From: Oikopleura dioica
Lineage: Eukaryota; Chordata; Appendicularia; Copelata; Oikopleuridae
DNA: 64,000 bases
Reading direction: 5' to 3'
NCBI GenBank assembly: GCA_907165135.1
Contig: OU015568.1
Coordinates: 14,891,208-14,955,207 of the forward strand
Each line of letters starts with the position of its first letter. Within the stretch, counting starts at the first letter, position 1. Under the pieces are notes generated by a model that made no database searches, was not told where the DNA came from, and saw only the letters and a list, made by a program, of their open reading frames with translations. The translations under genes were made by a program, and so were the position numbers. Positions 10,797 to 22,400 of this stretch are shown one piece after another.

Positions 10797-13700
10797 CTAA
10801 TCATCATTTGGAAGAGAGTCGATCAATTTATTCAGATCAAGGCTCGTGGAAGAGCTGGTCGTTGAGGGAGGTGCCCAAATGTCTCTGGAGCCGTAGCCAG
10901 TACCAAGAGCGGGATCCCAAAACGGACTAAAGGAATGGATTTATTAGGCATTTTCAGTCGGGCTTACCTGAGCTTTCGATCATATGAGTCAGGGTCTAAA
11001 ACCGGTTTACTGGTTGAGTAACCAGAAGTTGTGGGAAAGTACAAATTAGAGCTAGCTCCAGACGGAGTCGGCGCCTTCAAGTTCACAGGGCGATTCGATC
11101 CGATCGGCTGTGTAGTACTGACTGGCTGTTCCGGGAAGGAGAATGGGCTCTCTCCTGGTGGGAAGAAATCTGTTCCCCCAGGACTTGATGGTCCTCTTCG
11201 ATGAGTTTGCCAAGGCTCGCGTTGTCTGGGCTTACTCATCTCTGGTGGAGTTATGTCGCTTGTAGAGGAACTTGTTGTATGAAAGGCCGGTCGAAGCGGT
11301 TGAGAAGACGATGATGATGAAGCAGGTTGGAAAATAGTTGACGAGAATGACGGATTAAATGGATCTGACGAAGAATTGAAGGACGGGGAAATTTTTGAAT
11401 ATTGGCTTGAACTTGTGTGTGGGATGTTGCCTGTGTGGAAGTTGTGGCTTGGCGGAGGAGCCATTGGCGCCTTTGGTGTTTGGCCAAATGGACCGGCTAA
11501 TGGTGGCTCGTGCGCTGGAGGAGCGCTCGATGCTGGTGTGCTTCCTGGTGGCGTCGGAGGAAACGATGGAGGTGGTATGTGTCTGAGGAAATCCATGATG
11601 TTGGCGGGGATATTCATGTCGCCACTTGGACTCATGTTGGACTGCATTGGCAATCGTTGCGGTGGGAGATGTGGTGGTGGCATACTCATCCGTGGCGGCG
11701 GAATCGACGGTGGTGGTCCCTTGTAAGAGCGCAGGTGAGGCGCCATTTCGGGACCGGTAGCTTGAAGCAAAGGGGTCTTGTATTCTTGGACAAGGTTTGG
11801 CGGTGGGCCAGGCGGGTAAAAAGGTGGAGGAGGCCGCGTGTCGATTGACAGATCTTGTAAACGAAAATTTCTGACTAGATTTAATGAGATTTTTACCTTT
11901 CGGACGAACAGGAGCGGGCGGCTGCCCCTGCATAAAATGCTGAGGTGGCGGCGGAGGCATCGACGGTGCAATCGGGGGAGGATTCGGAACCGTCTGCAAT
12001 GTTGGTGGAGGAGGGACGGTTGGATACACTGCGACTGGAGGTGGTGGTTGAATCGGAATAGGACCGTGTTCTTGAATTCCAGGGCTCAACGGCTTGATTG
12101 GACTGACAAAAATGCAGTTTTCAAGCTTGAGAACTTGTTGATCTTTCGTGTGAGCGATTTGCCACGAAATGTAGAGAATTCTCTCAGCGCGCGCATCAGC
12201 TTGATCACTTTTAAAATAACGATAACACAGCCGATAAGCTAAACCTTACCTCTCAGAAGAAACCTGGCCGACGATCGACTCCTTTGGGGGCATGTTCCAC
12301 AACGTCCAGCCCTTGAAATCAAGGTCTAAAATGTTTCTTAGCTTGAGTTCTAGAAGTTTCTTAGCTAACCTTCAGGAAGAAGTGAAATTTTCGGCTCCCA
12401 AGAAGGACCCCATTTCGGCGGCAAGGTGTTATTCAGCCGACTTGCAAGGTTAATCCATGTTCTCGACTTGAATAATTGATTGATTTCCAGGTCAAAACGC
12501 ATGTTTATTACCTTGTTGTTTTCAAGAAATTGCAAGTTCTGCTGTAAAAACTGAAGAATCGCCAATACCGAGGGAAGATGACGCTGGGGATCGACGGGGA
12601 GTTGAATAAGAATGTCCAGGTATTCCAAAAGAAAATCAAGCATTTCTTCGTGAAGCTCAAAGTTGGTCGTAACCGCACGGTGATAGTTAGCGATCGTTAT
12701 GAAGCTCATTTGCAAAAGTTGCCGTTTGGAGAGCGAGGAGCCCAACGACCGGTGAAATTCCAATGCTTGGACTAACCGCCTATTTTTTAAAAAATGAAAT
12801 GATGAAAAATGCTTAAACAATATGCATACGTTTTGGTTTCTGAGAAATTTTCTTTTCGCTTCAAGAAGCAGAGAGCTTGGAATTTCAGGAATAGTCGCAT
12901 AAGCTCAAGAATCGATATTTGCGAAGGTTTTTTGCTGACTTTTGACTTTGCCGACTTGAGAACTTTCTCCAGTTGACGGGAGAGGTTATCTTTCGAGACA
13001 GGAAAAGGGCATTTGACATACATAGCGCGGAAATAATAATAAACTAAAACAATAGTGAACAATCGAAGTTTAAACAAGTTTAAATCTTACCAGTTTGAAG
13101 ATTATCAGGCGAAGTAGCGGCGAGAATAGCGAGTTGATTATACGGGTGGCCGCTGGAAGGCACAAGTTGTGAAGCTTTTCGATAGAATGAGTCGGCGATT
13201 TTTTGCTTGTGTCTGTATCGAGCGATGTCGCCGAGATGGATCAGACAATGTTGAGCGATGTACAAACTAGAGGTTGCGCGCGGAGGAGGCTGGTCCCCAG
13301 CTGGAGCAGTTTCTGAAAGAAATGAAAGGGGTTTTAATGGCTGAAAAGAACCTTGGACGCAAGGCATGAGCTTGAGCTGACGATCCGTCGCACGATTTGG
13401 CAATTGAAGAGAATACGCTTCGCAAATGTCATCGAGAAGTTGAAGATAGAAGGCATATGCAGATTCGAGCAGTTCCGTGTAGTTGAAAGCCGATTCTTGC
13501 TTGAATTCAGCTTTGGACGCGGAGGACTAAAATGAGTATGATTGTTTTGATTCAATAGGAGATTGATAGAATTACCCGCTGAGCTTCGAGAAGTTCATTG
13601 ATCGGATTTTTAAAGCAATTGTTCCAAAGATCTTGTTCAATCTTTTGATCTAACGCCAGTTCCAAGTCAGCGACGAGCAATGATCGGTAGATGTCCCGCA

Positions 13701-13883
13701 GACGGGTTCTAGAGCCGACGATTTCGCAGTAAGGTAAGTCATTATCGATTTTTGCCTAATTTTCAATATAACATAACAGAGAAGCGGGAAAAGTACCTCT
13801 TTGATGGACAATTGTAAGTCCCTTGCTTCTTCAATAAGTTTTCTAGGACTGTCTGTTAGCCGCCACGGCTGTACCTCAACCAT
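10797..13883 (-). CDS. SMG7: SMG7-like nonsense-mediated decay factor
   Basis: Ten exons (13883-13797, 13755-13576, 13526-13352, 13312-13091, 13043-12830, 12779-12370, 12325-12250, 12207-11897, 11853-10968, 10926-10797) join in frame to 896 aa. The first half is the EST1/SMG7 14-3-3-like and TPR domain: ALDQKIEQDLWNNCFKNPI, then HCLIHLGDIARYRHKQK and QLVPSSGHPYNQLAILAA match animal SMG7 closely, followed by MYVKCPFPVSKDNL. The second half is a long Pro/Ser-rich disordered tail, as in SMG7, ending with WDPALGTGYGSRDIWAP. There is no PIN domain, which argues against SMG5 and SMG6. The expected role is binding phospho-UPF1 and recruiting decay enzymes. Confidence 0.9.
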
Positions 13884-14189
13884 TCTTCATTCCTTTTCTA
13901 AAAGATAACTGATCAATAAATGTAACCATCACAATCGAAACAGGCCACAATAATTGGTCCTATTCTAGAGAGGCAAAGACTCATCAAAACTGTCACAGGT
14001 AACTAGCTAGAATTGGCCAGAATTAGCGATACAGCGTTCTTTATTGTCTATAAATTATATGCTATAAAAGAATGTTGTATCATTTTATATAAGAAGAAAT
14101 ATACTGTTTTTTATCTGTATTATGCAGTCTTTGAAGTTGGTATTTGATTTTAACGGGGCTCAATAAAGGTAAATCTGATTGTCTTTCTT
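13884..14189. other. Short intergenic gap
   Basis: About 300 bp between two minus-strand genes; A/T-rich, with a TTTAT run near 14080 that may be the upstream gene's polyadenylation signal. No coding frame supported. Confidence 0.4.
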
Positions 14190-15496
14190 TCAGTTCTTTC
14201 GCTTTCTCCTTCCTCTAGTACGCTTCGTGCTCGGCTCTGACGAGGAGCTTGTAGATCCCACTGTAGAAGTCGTAGCGCGCTCAAGTCGCTCATCCAGCTC
14301 AGCCAGACTTAACTCTTCAGTAGACCCAGTTTTCGCCGCGTCAGACTCTTCTTGCAAGCGAATGTTTAGCTTCGGGAATTGTCTCTTTGTTCCTGTGGTG
14401 GCAAAGTTTCTGTGGCGCAGGGACAAAGAGGACGAGGAGCTTGGAAGCTTTGTCAGCCCAGAACTTTGACCTTCTTCTCCTGAGCTGTCATAGTCTTCTT
14501 TCAGCTGAAGTTGGAGGGACGTAGCGATCAGATTTAGGTCGTTTCCTCTGATCTCTCGAATGATATCTAGTATCTTCTGATTCGCGTGTTGGAAAACACT
14601 CTTTGTCTCCGAGCAAATCTACAAAAATATAATAAAAAAGTTGATTTACCACCACGAGACAAACCTCACGCATGCGTTTGTCCGCTTCTTTTGCTATTTG
14701 CGTCATTTTGCGCAAAAGTCTGAGGGAAAAAGCAGGAGATCTTCGACCAAGGAGGACTTCGATTTCGAGCTTGGTCGTTCCGCTACTGAGCAATTGATCC
14801 ATGGAAAGGAATAATCGACGGCCAAAGCCACGCAAGTCGTTGAATTTGTCGAACAAAACGAGTTCTATTCGTTGGGTTTCGAAAATTGAAATGAAAATGA
14901 AAGTAAATACCGCGGAAGTCAACGATAATCATATTACTTGTTTATATGAAAGCATAAACCCTTCCTAATAAGTCATTTGAAGCATCTTTCGCAACGATTA
15001 AAGCCGACATTGGCGGGGACATCGTTCCCCTCGTGCTCTCCTCTTGCCAAATAATCACCGACAAGTGTTCAACATCGTCCCCTTCCCAACCGCCGACGCG
15101 GTGCTGATTCAACAGTCCAACATCGACATACCAGTCTCTGTCGCCAACTCGCATCGTCTACAAGTATAATTACACTAATCCTGATCTCGTAATTATAATT
15201 ACTCACTTTTGAATGCCTGGGAGACGTCTCCAGCTCGAGTTGTCTTATGTCATCAATTTTCAACACAAAGGTCGCATCATTGTCCGTCGTTTCAGACGAG
15301 TCAGCCCACTCGCCCGTCAGAAATTCGAACACTTTGTTCTTTGATGCGTCGGTCACTTCTGATGCCAGTTTCTTAGGAATCAGGACTTTGATCTCATTGA
15401 GCGCATTGGCGGTTGCGCTCATATGCTGCTGGAGGATTTTTATTTGATCGTCCAGGTTCCGCCGCAGCTTTTCAAAAGGTTCGAGGGTGACGAAAT
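14190..15496 (-). CDS. TRIM37-like MATH domain and Ser-rich tail (3' half)
   Basis: A coiled segment (LEPFEKLRRNLDDQIKILQQ) is followed by a MATH domain: ATFVLKIDDIRQLELETSPR, RVGDRDWYVDVGLLN, LSVIIWQEE, then GFGRRLFLSMDQLLSSG and TTKLEIEVLLGRRSPAF. The last piece and the following helix (LRKMTQIAKEADKRMREI) resemble the end of the TRIM37 MATH domain (xxRSPxFF, then a helix). The tail is Ser-rich with basic RTRGRRKRKN at the stop. Exon borders near 14930-14890 are unresolved: a 26-nt micro-exon fits one side only. No convincing start lies upstream of 15496; the RING/B-box half on the same strand at 17171-18040 is probably the 5' part of this gene. Predicted E3 ligase component. Confidence 0.65.
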
Positions 15497-15623
15497 CTAT
15501 TCCCGGTAGGTCATTCGAGTATTCGGGTTACCTACTTTAGGTCGATAAAAACACGGTCATCTGGGTGTGGATTTCCTGCGCGTCACATGGGACGTGCAAG
15601 CTGATTCGTTTGCATAACCTCTA

Positions 15624-15649
15624 GCGCTAGAATGAAGACATATATAAGG
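15624..15649 (+). promoter_or_regulatory. GCGCTAGAAT + TATA core promoter
   Basis: GCGCTAGAAT at 15624-15633 is followed 7 bp later by TATATAAGG at 15641-15649, and the ATG of the small gene is 43 bp further on. The same arrangement precedes the nested genes at 27795 and, more loosely, 16504. Confidence 0.5.
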
Positions 15650-15691
15650 AAACTACGAATACCTCGACCATAAAATTAAAAGGCTTCTAAT

Positions 15692-16195
15692 ATGACATTC
15701 GAAAACGCATCACTGCGCATTTACAAGCTCGAGCAGACAATTTCAACAAGCGGAGATGACTGTAGCTCATGGAGCCATGAAGTACAGTCATATGAGACGA
15801 ATACATAGCAGTTTTCCGACTTGGATAAAATGTTTTATGAACTGGATAAATTGAACAAGCCAATGTTTAAACAAATGAAGAAAATCAAAAAAATTGCAGC
15901 CGTAATTGACAAGAATGAGAAAAAACTCATTTTGGAGCCTGGCGAAATAATGGGCAAGAAAAGAAAGAGGAAAATATCTCGAATGATTCAAAACCGGAAA
16001 AAGAAAATGAAAAATGAGGAGGAAGAGTTATCAATACTGGTGGATATGAAAACGACACTAGAAAGCAAGCTCTACTGTATTCTAAATGGCAAAAGCCATT
16101 ATGACAGAGCACAGTTCTTTCAATTTATTGAAACGATGGCAGAACATCTAAGTGAAGAAGAGAGTAGTCCCGCGAAAAAGAGAAGATATAACTAG
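15692..16195 (+). CDS. Small basic coiled-coil protein with a 27-bp intron
   Basis: Exon 1 (15692-15781) and exon 2 (15809-16195) give 158 aa. An in-frame TAG at 15806-15808 would interrupt the frame, but it lies in a 27-bp GT...AG stretch (15782-15808); removing it aligns WSHE|QFSDLDKMFYEL with WQRTKKFSELWTEEDFRKF of the neighbour at 16504. Both share a MYCLL/LYCIL stretch near the C-terminus and a basic end (SPAKKRRYN here). The middle is Lys-rich (GKKRKRKISRMIQNRKKKM). Function unknown. The gene lies, with its neighbour, between the two halves of the TRIM37-like gene on the opposite strand. Confidence 0.55.
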
Positions 16196-16439
16196 CGAGC
16201 CTGGGAAAACAACGAAGCGTATCAAGACTTGATATGAATCGACCCAGGATTTAATTTTAATGCTCTCACAATATTTACTGCGGCCTCAAATTCCAATTTC
16301 GCCAATAACAAAATAAAAACTGTGTCATATGAGCACGAAATCAAGCCAATTTGAACAGCTGTGTGGAGGCAAGATGACTGTGATTGCCAATTGAGATAGC
16401 CCCCAGCTGTTTTGGCATTCGCTATCTTTTAAAAAGGCA

Positions 16440-16463
16440 GCGCTAAAGAGGGCCCAATAAATA
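16440..16463 (+). promoter_or_regulatory. GCGCTA + TATA-like element
   Basis: GCGCTAAAGA at 16440-16449 and AATAAATA at 16456-16463 stand 40 bp before the ATG at 16504, in the same order as the element at 15624. The TATA match is weak. Confidence 0.35.
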
Positions 16464-16503
16464 CGAAGATACGGGGCACCCTACTCGCAAAAATCAGAAA
16501 AAA

Positions 16504-17070
16504 ATGAATTCCTTCTTTGAAATTTTTGAACTACGAAAAGTGCCGAAAAATGGCGACAGAGTTGAATGGCAAAGAACGAAAAAATTCAGCGAATTATGGA
16601 CAGAAGAAGATTTCCGAAAATTTCAACAAATGATGAAATGCAAAGAAACGTCGGAAAAATACATCAAGAGTCGAGAACGCAAAATGAAAGAGCACGAAGA
16701 AAACGTCAAAAAGCTCGAGGAAGAAATCTTCGAACTCGATGAAGAATCGCGAAGTCCTGGCTCACTGGGGGAGGCCGTTTATTTCCGCAAAAAGGACGCA
16801 AAAGAGGAAATAATTTTGGCCGAAAGTACGAAAATGATCTCTTGCGAGAACCAAGTGGAAGAGAATCAAAAGAAAATTAGAACCCAGGAAAGTCGGATGT
16901 ACTGTTTGCTGACGAATACGGAATGGATCGATGTAGCTGACCGATTGAAGATGATCAGGAAAAAATCAAGTAAACGAAGAAGATCATCCATAGCGCGAAA
17001 TTCTATGCCTGTTGGAAGTGAATCGCCAGAACTGTACACTCGAACTGTAAAATATGTCCCAAAGCAATAA
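16504..17070 (+). CDS. Small basic coiled-coil protein, paralogue of 15692
   Basis: A single-exon frame of 188 aa. The N-terminal half (VEWQRTKKFSELWTEEDFRK) aligns with the gene at 15692; the centre is a charged helix (ERKMKEHEENVKKLEEEIFE) of coiled-coil type; ESRMYCLLTNTEWIDVADRL matches the second conserved block of the paralogue. The tail is basic and Ser-rich (SSKRRRSSIARN). An AATAAA overlaps the stop region (17067). A DNA- or chromatin-associated role would fit the composition, but nothing identifies the family. It is convergent with the RING-encoding exons that end at 17171. Confidence 0.6.
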   Translation: MNSFFEIFELRKVPKNGDRVEWQRTKKFSELWTEEDFRKFQQMMKCKETSEKYIKSRERKMKEHEENVKKLEEEIFELDEESRSPGSLGEAVYFRKKDAKEEIILAESTKMISCENQVEENQKKIRTQESRMYCLLTNTEWIDVADRLKMIRKKSSKRRRSSIARNSMPVGSESPELYTRTVKYVPKQ

Positions 17071-17170
17071 AAATGAGCTGAAAAATCCAAACTGAACAAT
17101 TTTTAGGAGAATATAAGTTTGATTTTCTACGATTGAATCAACAGTCACTCAGCTTAAAAACAACTGTAAT

Positions 17171-18040
17171 TCAGGAAATTACAGGACTCTTTTTAATTGA
17201 GTAATTTTTGAACCTTTCCTCGAGGCAAATATCCTTTTGATTTTGCGTAAAGTCGGATATTCTTCGCTTCATCTTGAGTTGATTGTTCCAGTAGTTTTGC
17301 GTCTCTTTTTCGATGTTCTTGATTTCATCGTGGATGTTTTTCTCTTTCTCCTGGGCTGCTTCGTCCAACGATCGAATCGTGTGTTTGTTGAGGTTAGATT
17401 TTGGAATTTCTGACACGCACAGCTCGCAAGCTGGCTTTTTGTTTATTGTATCAAAGTGCGTCATATACTGAACAAAAGATGAAGGAAATGATCAGGAAAG
17501 AAGGTCTTTAGTCAGGCTTCGACAACCTGTGCAGAAACCTGAGTCAGGGTCTTGTTAGGACGTGTAGCTTCGCGACCCTGAGTCAGGGCCTGGATCAAGT
17601 TTTCGCACAGTCTCCCGAACCGAAGTTTTAAATTTTCTTACTTTGTCATGATGAACTGCGCATTTTCGTAAAGATTCGCCAGCTTTTGCCGCCATTTGAC
17701 AAACATCATTCAGCCACGGGCACCGGACGAGATTTTCAGTCTCTGTTCTTCACAAATTTTAGGTTCTTTTTCGGGTTTTCAAAGTGACACTTACGGGCTT
17801 CTACAATAGGGACATTTGCCGTTGTGGCTCAGGGAGACTTTGATACAGCCGTAGCAGAAGGCTTTTGAGCATTTTGGGCATTGGTGCGCGTCCCGGGGAC
17901 TCTGAATTAGGACGATAAGGAGGGTTGAAAGGAGGTGGATTTAGAAATTCATAATATAAGACTGTATAAATGAGCATTACCACCCAACAAACAGGACATT
18001 TGACCAGCTCCAGCATCTCTTCTAGCGCCTTTTCAGCCAT
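17171..18040 (-). CDS. TRIM37-like RING and B-box (5' half)
   Basis: The ATG at 18040 starts MAEKALEEMLELVKCPVCW; after a 160-bp intron the next exon reads SPRDAHQCPKCSKAFCYGCI and HNGKCPYCRSP. Together this is a complete C3HC4 RING whose RDAxxCPxCSKxxCxxCI core closely matches TRIM37. The next exon (ENLVRCPWLNDVCQ, then CAVHHDK) and the last (CELCVSEIPKSNLNKH) supply a divergent B-box, followed by a coiled coil (IHDEIKNIEKETQNYWNNQL). Read straight through, it stops at 17171 (KKSPVIS), without a MATH domain. A donor at about 17215 or nearby may instead splice to the MATH exons at 15496. Likely E3 ubiquitin ligase. Confidence 0.65.
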
Positions 18041-18766
18041 TTCAAGATGTTAAGTTGATCAAGCAGTGAGTCAATTCGATGAGGAAAGGGTGAAGCGTGT
18101 TATTACAGTAAATACACTGTATTTCAGTTTAATAAAACAGCATTTTTTGAACAGAAAATCAAAATAATTGAAAGTTTTGAAATCTTCTTTTATGGTTTTT
18201 CGAAATATTTTTTTCTCGCTTCGAAAACTTTTCTTTTCGAAGAAGGGATCAAGTATGGAAAAGGGTTTATGTTTGAAACTAGGGAGGATCGCTCGCGGCG
18301 ACGTTTTTTCAATTTTAGGGAAGCGCGCGTGGTTGGTCGCGTTGAGCGCGCGACGCGGACTGGCGCGCCTACGAAACCAGCTCCGAATTGACGCTAGAGT
18401 CGATTCCAATGAACAGACTCCTTCAGGACACAGGTCATTTCCGCCAATATCTCCCATGATACCCGCTTTATGTGATAGAGAAGACTTCCACGCTGGCGCT
18501 AAGAGTCTGAATGACTGCGTTTCTCGTGTTTTACAGCTCTAGAATCGATAAAATCGCTCCATTTCTCAAAAATTATGGTTTTCTCTCTCAGTTATCTATT
18601 CACCAAGTCTTGATTTTTAAACGTAAATACGCTTTTACGTCGTTTTCCCATGAAATTTAGCGATAAATTATAGAAAAATAATAGTCAATTATTGAAAAAA
18701 AGCTGTTTTTATACCGAAATTCTCATTAATGTATTCGCACTGTAATTCGTTATAACCTGTTCCCAG
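18041..18766. other. Divergent intergenic region with a GC-rich patch
   Basis: It separates the minus-strand RING gene from the plus-strand Mpv17-like gene. 18285-18385 is markedly GC-rich with repeated GCGCG words. A plus-strand frame (18168-18542) and a minus-strand frame (18071-18457) overlap here, but neither has recognisable features. The missing first exon of the Mpv17-like gene may be here. Confidence 0.35.
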
Positions 18767-19401
18767 AGCTCGGCAACATCCGGCTTCCTGTACTTTTGCG
18801 GCGACGTTTCAGCCAACAAAATGTCCGAAATGCATCTGGCCCGAGCACCGACGAACGGAAAGTAAAGTGCTCTAATCAGCGCAAAAACTCATCGAAAAGA
18901 GAGAGAAATGGGATCCGTGGAGAAGTTTACGTTTTTCGACAATTGGCATTTTCTGGGTTGGGCCCTACGTCAGATTTGCGCTCAATAGGATCAATTCTCT
19001 CACTAAACTTTGGCCAGTAAAGGATGGGATTCTTTTTCGATTTTTACGATTTCTCCATCGGACCATACTTCGATCGGGCCATATTTTCTGACTCATAACT
19101 TTCAATACAGTACATCCCATTGAAGATCCTCCTGGACCAGACGTTTTTGATGCCCGTAAACATGCTTGTCGTCAACACAGTTTACCCCCTCCTGTCAGGC
19201 TTCAATTTCGATGAAGCACGGGCGATTTGCTCCGAGAAAGTCTTCGGAATCATCCAGTACGGTTGGTGCTACTGGACGCCTGTTTCATTTGTCCTGTTCG
19301 TGTTGATCAAAAATGAAGTTAAACGTTTCTACCTCTTCAATTGTTTCGCCTATTTCTGGCAAATTTTTCTAGCCTTTGCTGTTAACAACCAATTTACCTA
19401 G
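18767..19401 (+). CDS. Mpv17/PMP22-family membrane protein (5' end missing)
   Basis: Three exons join in frame. Exon 18767 on reads SSATSGFLYFCGDVSANKM, the family's SG.L...GD..AN/Q element; the middle exon has KWDPWRSLRFSTIGIFWVGP, the DWxRTxRxxxxGxxxxGP motif; the last exon has LKILLDQTFLMP and then WCYWTPVSFVLF (the WxxWP..N-like region) and ends at 19401. This is the four-helix family of mitochondrial inner-membrane and peroxisomal proteins (MPV17, MPV17L, PXMP2); the member is not resolved. An acceptor at 18766 shows that at least one upstream exon with the start codon is not identified. WAPL begins 69 bp downstream, at an acceptor-like AG, so the two may be cotranscribed. Confidence 0.75.
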
Positions 19402-19470
19402 TTCCTACATTTCCAACTATACTATCTACTATTTATGTTTTCACATTTATCCGGAACTTGAAATGTTCAG

Positions 19471-22400
19471 ATGAATGGCTTGGACGACGAAATGGACCCA
19501 CTCGTCAAACTAAAATTCACGAGCTCCAAGCGGAAGATACGCGAAAAGTCACCCGCGGACAGTGAGAAGCCAGTTTCTAAGAAGCCCGTGATTTCGTCCT
19601 CAAACCTATCTGCCGAGCAGAAGTTTGATGCCCTCTTCGGCAGTACTGGTAGCTTCAATTCTGCTCCTTCAAAAGTAGAACCGACTCCAAGAACAAGCCC
19701 ACAGGACAAGAGATTTAGCCCAAAGAAAGAGACAGTAAAGCCGTTAAGTCAGAGGCCGAAACAAAGTGCTCCAGTGATAAAAGCAACGAAAAAACGCTCG
19801 AAGTTGGATAAAAATAGCCCATTTGCCCTTGCCTTCGGCTGCGTCGACTCTGATGATGATGATAATGACGACAGTACCTTCGTCGCAGACGAGAAAGAGG
19901 ACGAAATGAGCGCGCAGGATCAGTGGGATACGATCATGAACGAGACGGTGAAAAATGCTTCTGATCCACCAACTCCAAAAATCAGCAGTTTACGATCTTT
20001 GGCGAGAAATTCCAAATCTCCCGAAAAGAAAGAGTCAACAGAAAAATCAAACGGACACAAAACTGAAGAGAAAAGCCTTCGTGTCTTCTCTTCAGCGACA
20101 ATAGATCTTCCCGTGAAGCCAAAAGTGATGAACAAAAATACTGAATCAACAAAAGTCAAGAAAGAGAAGCTCCAAACAAAGGCGGAATTCGAAATGGGTA
20201 AAACACTGTTTTTTTTAGGTTGACCCTCGGGTTTTCCGACCCCCTTAATTTGGCTCAGGGTATGAGCTACCCCCTTATAATCAATAGTCGAAATGATCCC
20301 CGTGATCTGGCGGTTCTAAAAATGCATTATGTCAGTGTCTGCCAACACTAGAATCCAAGCAATTTTATGCTAGTTTTCCTTTAAAAATCACTATTTTCCG
20401 CTTCGCCTCTCTTCAAAGGGGTCATTTGAGGTCATATGACCTCGCCAAGGTCACAAGACCCCGTCGAGGCAACGCAGTAGAGTCTGGGCTTTCAGAAAAT
20501 GTATAGAAGTATGGGGCTACCACATAAGGATTTTGAATACGGTTGGGACAAAGTCAGGGTCAACCTAAAAAAACAGTGTTTAAGGCGTAGTTAGCAAATC
20601 ATTTGTTAAATTTTATTTAGAAATCTCACCTATCAAGCCTGATTCAAACGCTCCCGCTTCTGAAGCCTCCAAGCCATCTCCCTTTCCTCCGCCGTCTTTG
20701 AAAGCTCCTACTGCCAGTAAAACTAACAGTAAGGAAGATGCAGCAAAGCCAGAAGCGCCGGGAAGACCCTTCCGCGAAAAGCGATTTTTCAAGAGCAAAA
20801 CGAAGATCGACTACCAAGAAGATGCGAATGACCCGTACAGTATGGATCAGAATCAATTCGACGATTTTAAGAAACCAACACTTCCGAAAGCAGGAAGGGC
20901 GAAAAAGTACAAGGCCCGGCGGAAATACGAGTTCCGATTGCAGACAAAATGAGCGACGAGCAAATTTCCAACGAGGGACTCCAAGACGATGCGAAATTCT
21001 ACCTCGACGGGGTCAAACCTGGAACAAATGATATCAGTTCCCGAGCGCTCACGGCTATTAGCTTTGCGAAAAGATTGAATGATGAAGAGTTTCGCGTCTT
21101 TCTCGCGAAGAATAAGCTGCCAGCTCCGAGCAAGGCGCATAATCTTGGCCAATTGATTGTTTTGTATCTTGGGGATGCAACTGATCCTGAAAAAACTACT
21201 GGTAAAAACATCGAAACCGCTACTCATCAATTTTAATGCTTTTCAGCCTCTTATGCGCTAGCTGCTGCGATTGCTCTTCATAAAGTGTGTCTGTACAAAA
21301 ATATTGGCTGTTCAAAAATCATTCTTGGTAAGTTCAAACGAAAAAGAGCTACTGAAGCATCTTATTTTAAGGACTTTCCCATCCAGCTTTATCTAGCAGT
21401 AGCAGTTGAAGTTGAGCTTCTTGAATTTAAAAGTAACTAACTTGACATTTAGCACTTATCGTAAAACTGCTCAAACTCAAGCTGCCAAGTTCCAAAGCAC
21501 AAGACAAAGATTTGCCAAGAATCCAGCGCGATGCCGATTCCATCATCAAGGATTCCGCTTCTGTTAACCCCGATATTCCCTGGTAATCAGATAGCCCGAT
21601 ATTTTTAAATAGACTCATTTTACGCTTGGCCAGCCCAGCCGGCCTATATCATAAACTGAAGAAACTCGACTGAAATTCAATTAATCCGTCTTTGTTTAGT
21701 ATCAAACCTATCTCGAGCGGGTGGACCCACAATACAGTAGCTGCCGAAACCGTCTATCTCCTTTGTATAAATACGAAAAAGCCTGTGTTCAATACAATCT
21801 GTATTATCTCAAAAATGCTCAACTTCCTTGTCGAGAAAGTGGTCGAAATCATTTCCGTCAAAAGCACAAGTGAAATTAATCGAACCGAGTTCAACAAAAT
21901 CTTTGACGCGTTTGAAGCGCAAACGAAGCCTTATAAGAAAGCTCTTGGTAATTTTAAAAAAGCGAAAATGTATGGTATTAATATTGAACTAGAAGTGGTG
22001 GTGAATGAAACGGAGTACTTGGAAGCTGTGGGGAAATTTTTGAAGATCACCGGTCCAGAAAATATGAAAACGAATGGATACGCCAACAGGATAACGAGGC
22101 ATCTTATCAACTTGTGCTGCGAGTCTGATCATGCTTGCTTCAAAATGGCACAGCTGGAATTTCTGCCTTATATTCTTGATATGATCGTCAAATTTCCAAA
22201 GAGCTCATTGTTGACAAGCCAAGATGAAAAGAAACATTCCTTGAAGGTACTCAATCATAAATCCTGCCCATGATTTTCGACTAAATATTCACATTTTCGC
22301 CCCTCGATTATCAATAGAACTTCGGAAATCCGGCAAAAGATCTTTCATTTTTGGGAGTGCATATTGACTCTTATCCCAACTTCTGAAGTTTTATCGACAA

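Noticed and set aside
11376-11848. Plus-strand Gly/Trp-rich frames opposite the SMG7 tail
   Set aside because: Antisense shadows of the Pro-rich SMG7 tail.
17510-17610. CCTGAGTCAGGG-type palindromic words in a minus-strand intron, considered as a MITE or operator
   Set aside because: Only two short imperfect copies, no terminal repeats and no target duplication.
18168-18542. Plus-strand 124-codon frame and opposing minus-strand frame in the GC-rich patch
   Set aside because: No recognisable domain, and open frames are expected in GC-rich DNA with few stop codons; it could not be joined in phase to the Mpv17-like exon at 18767.
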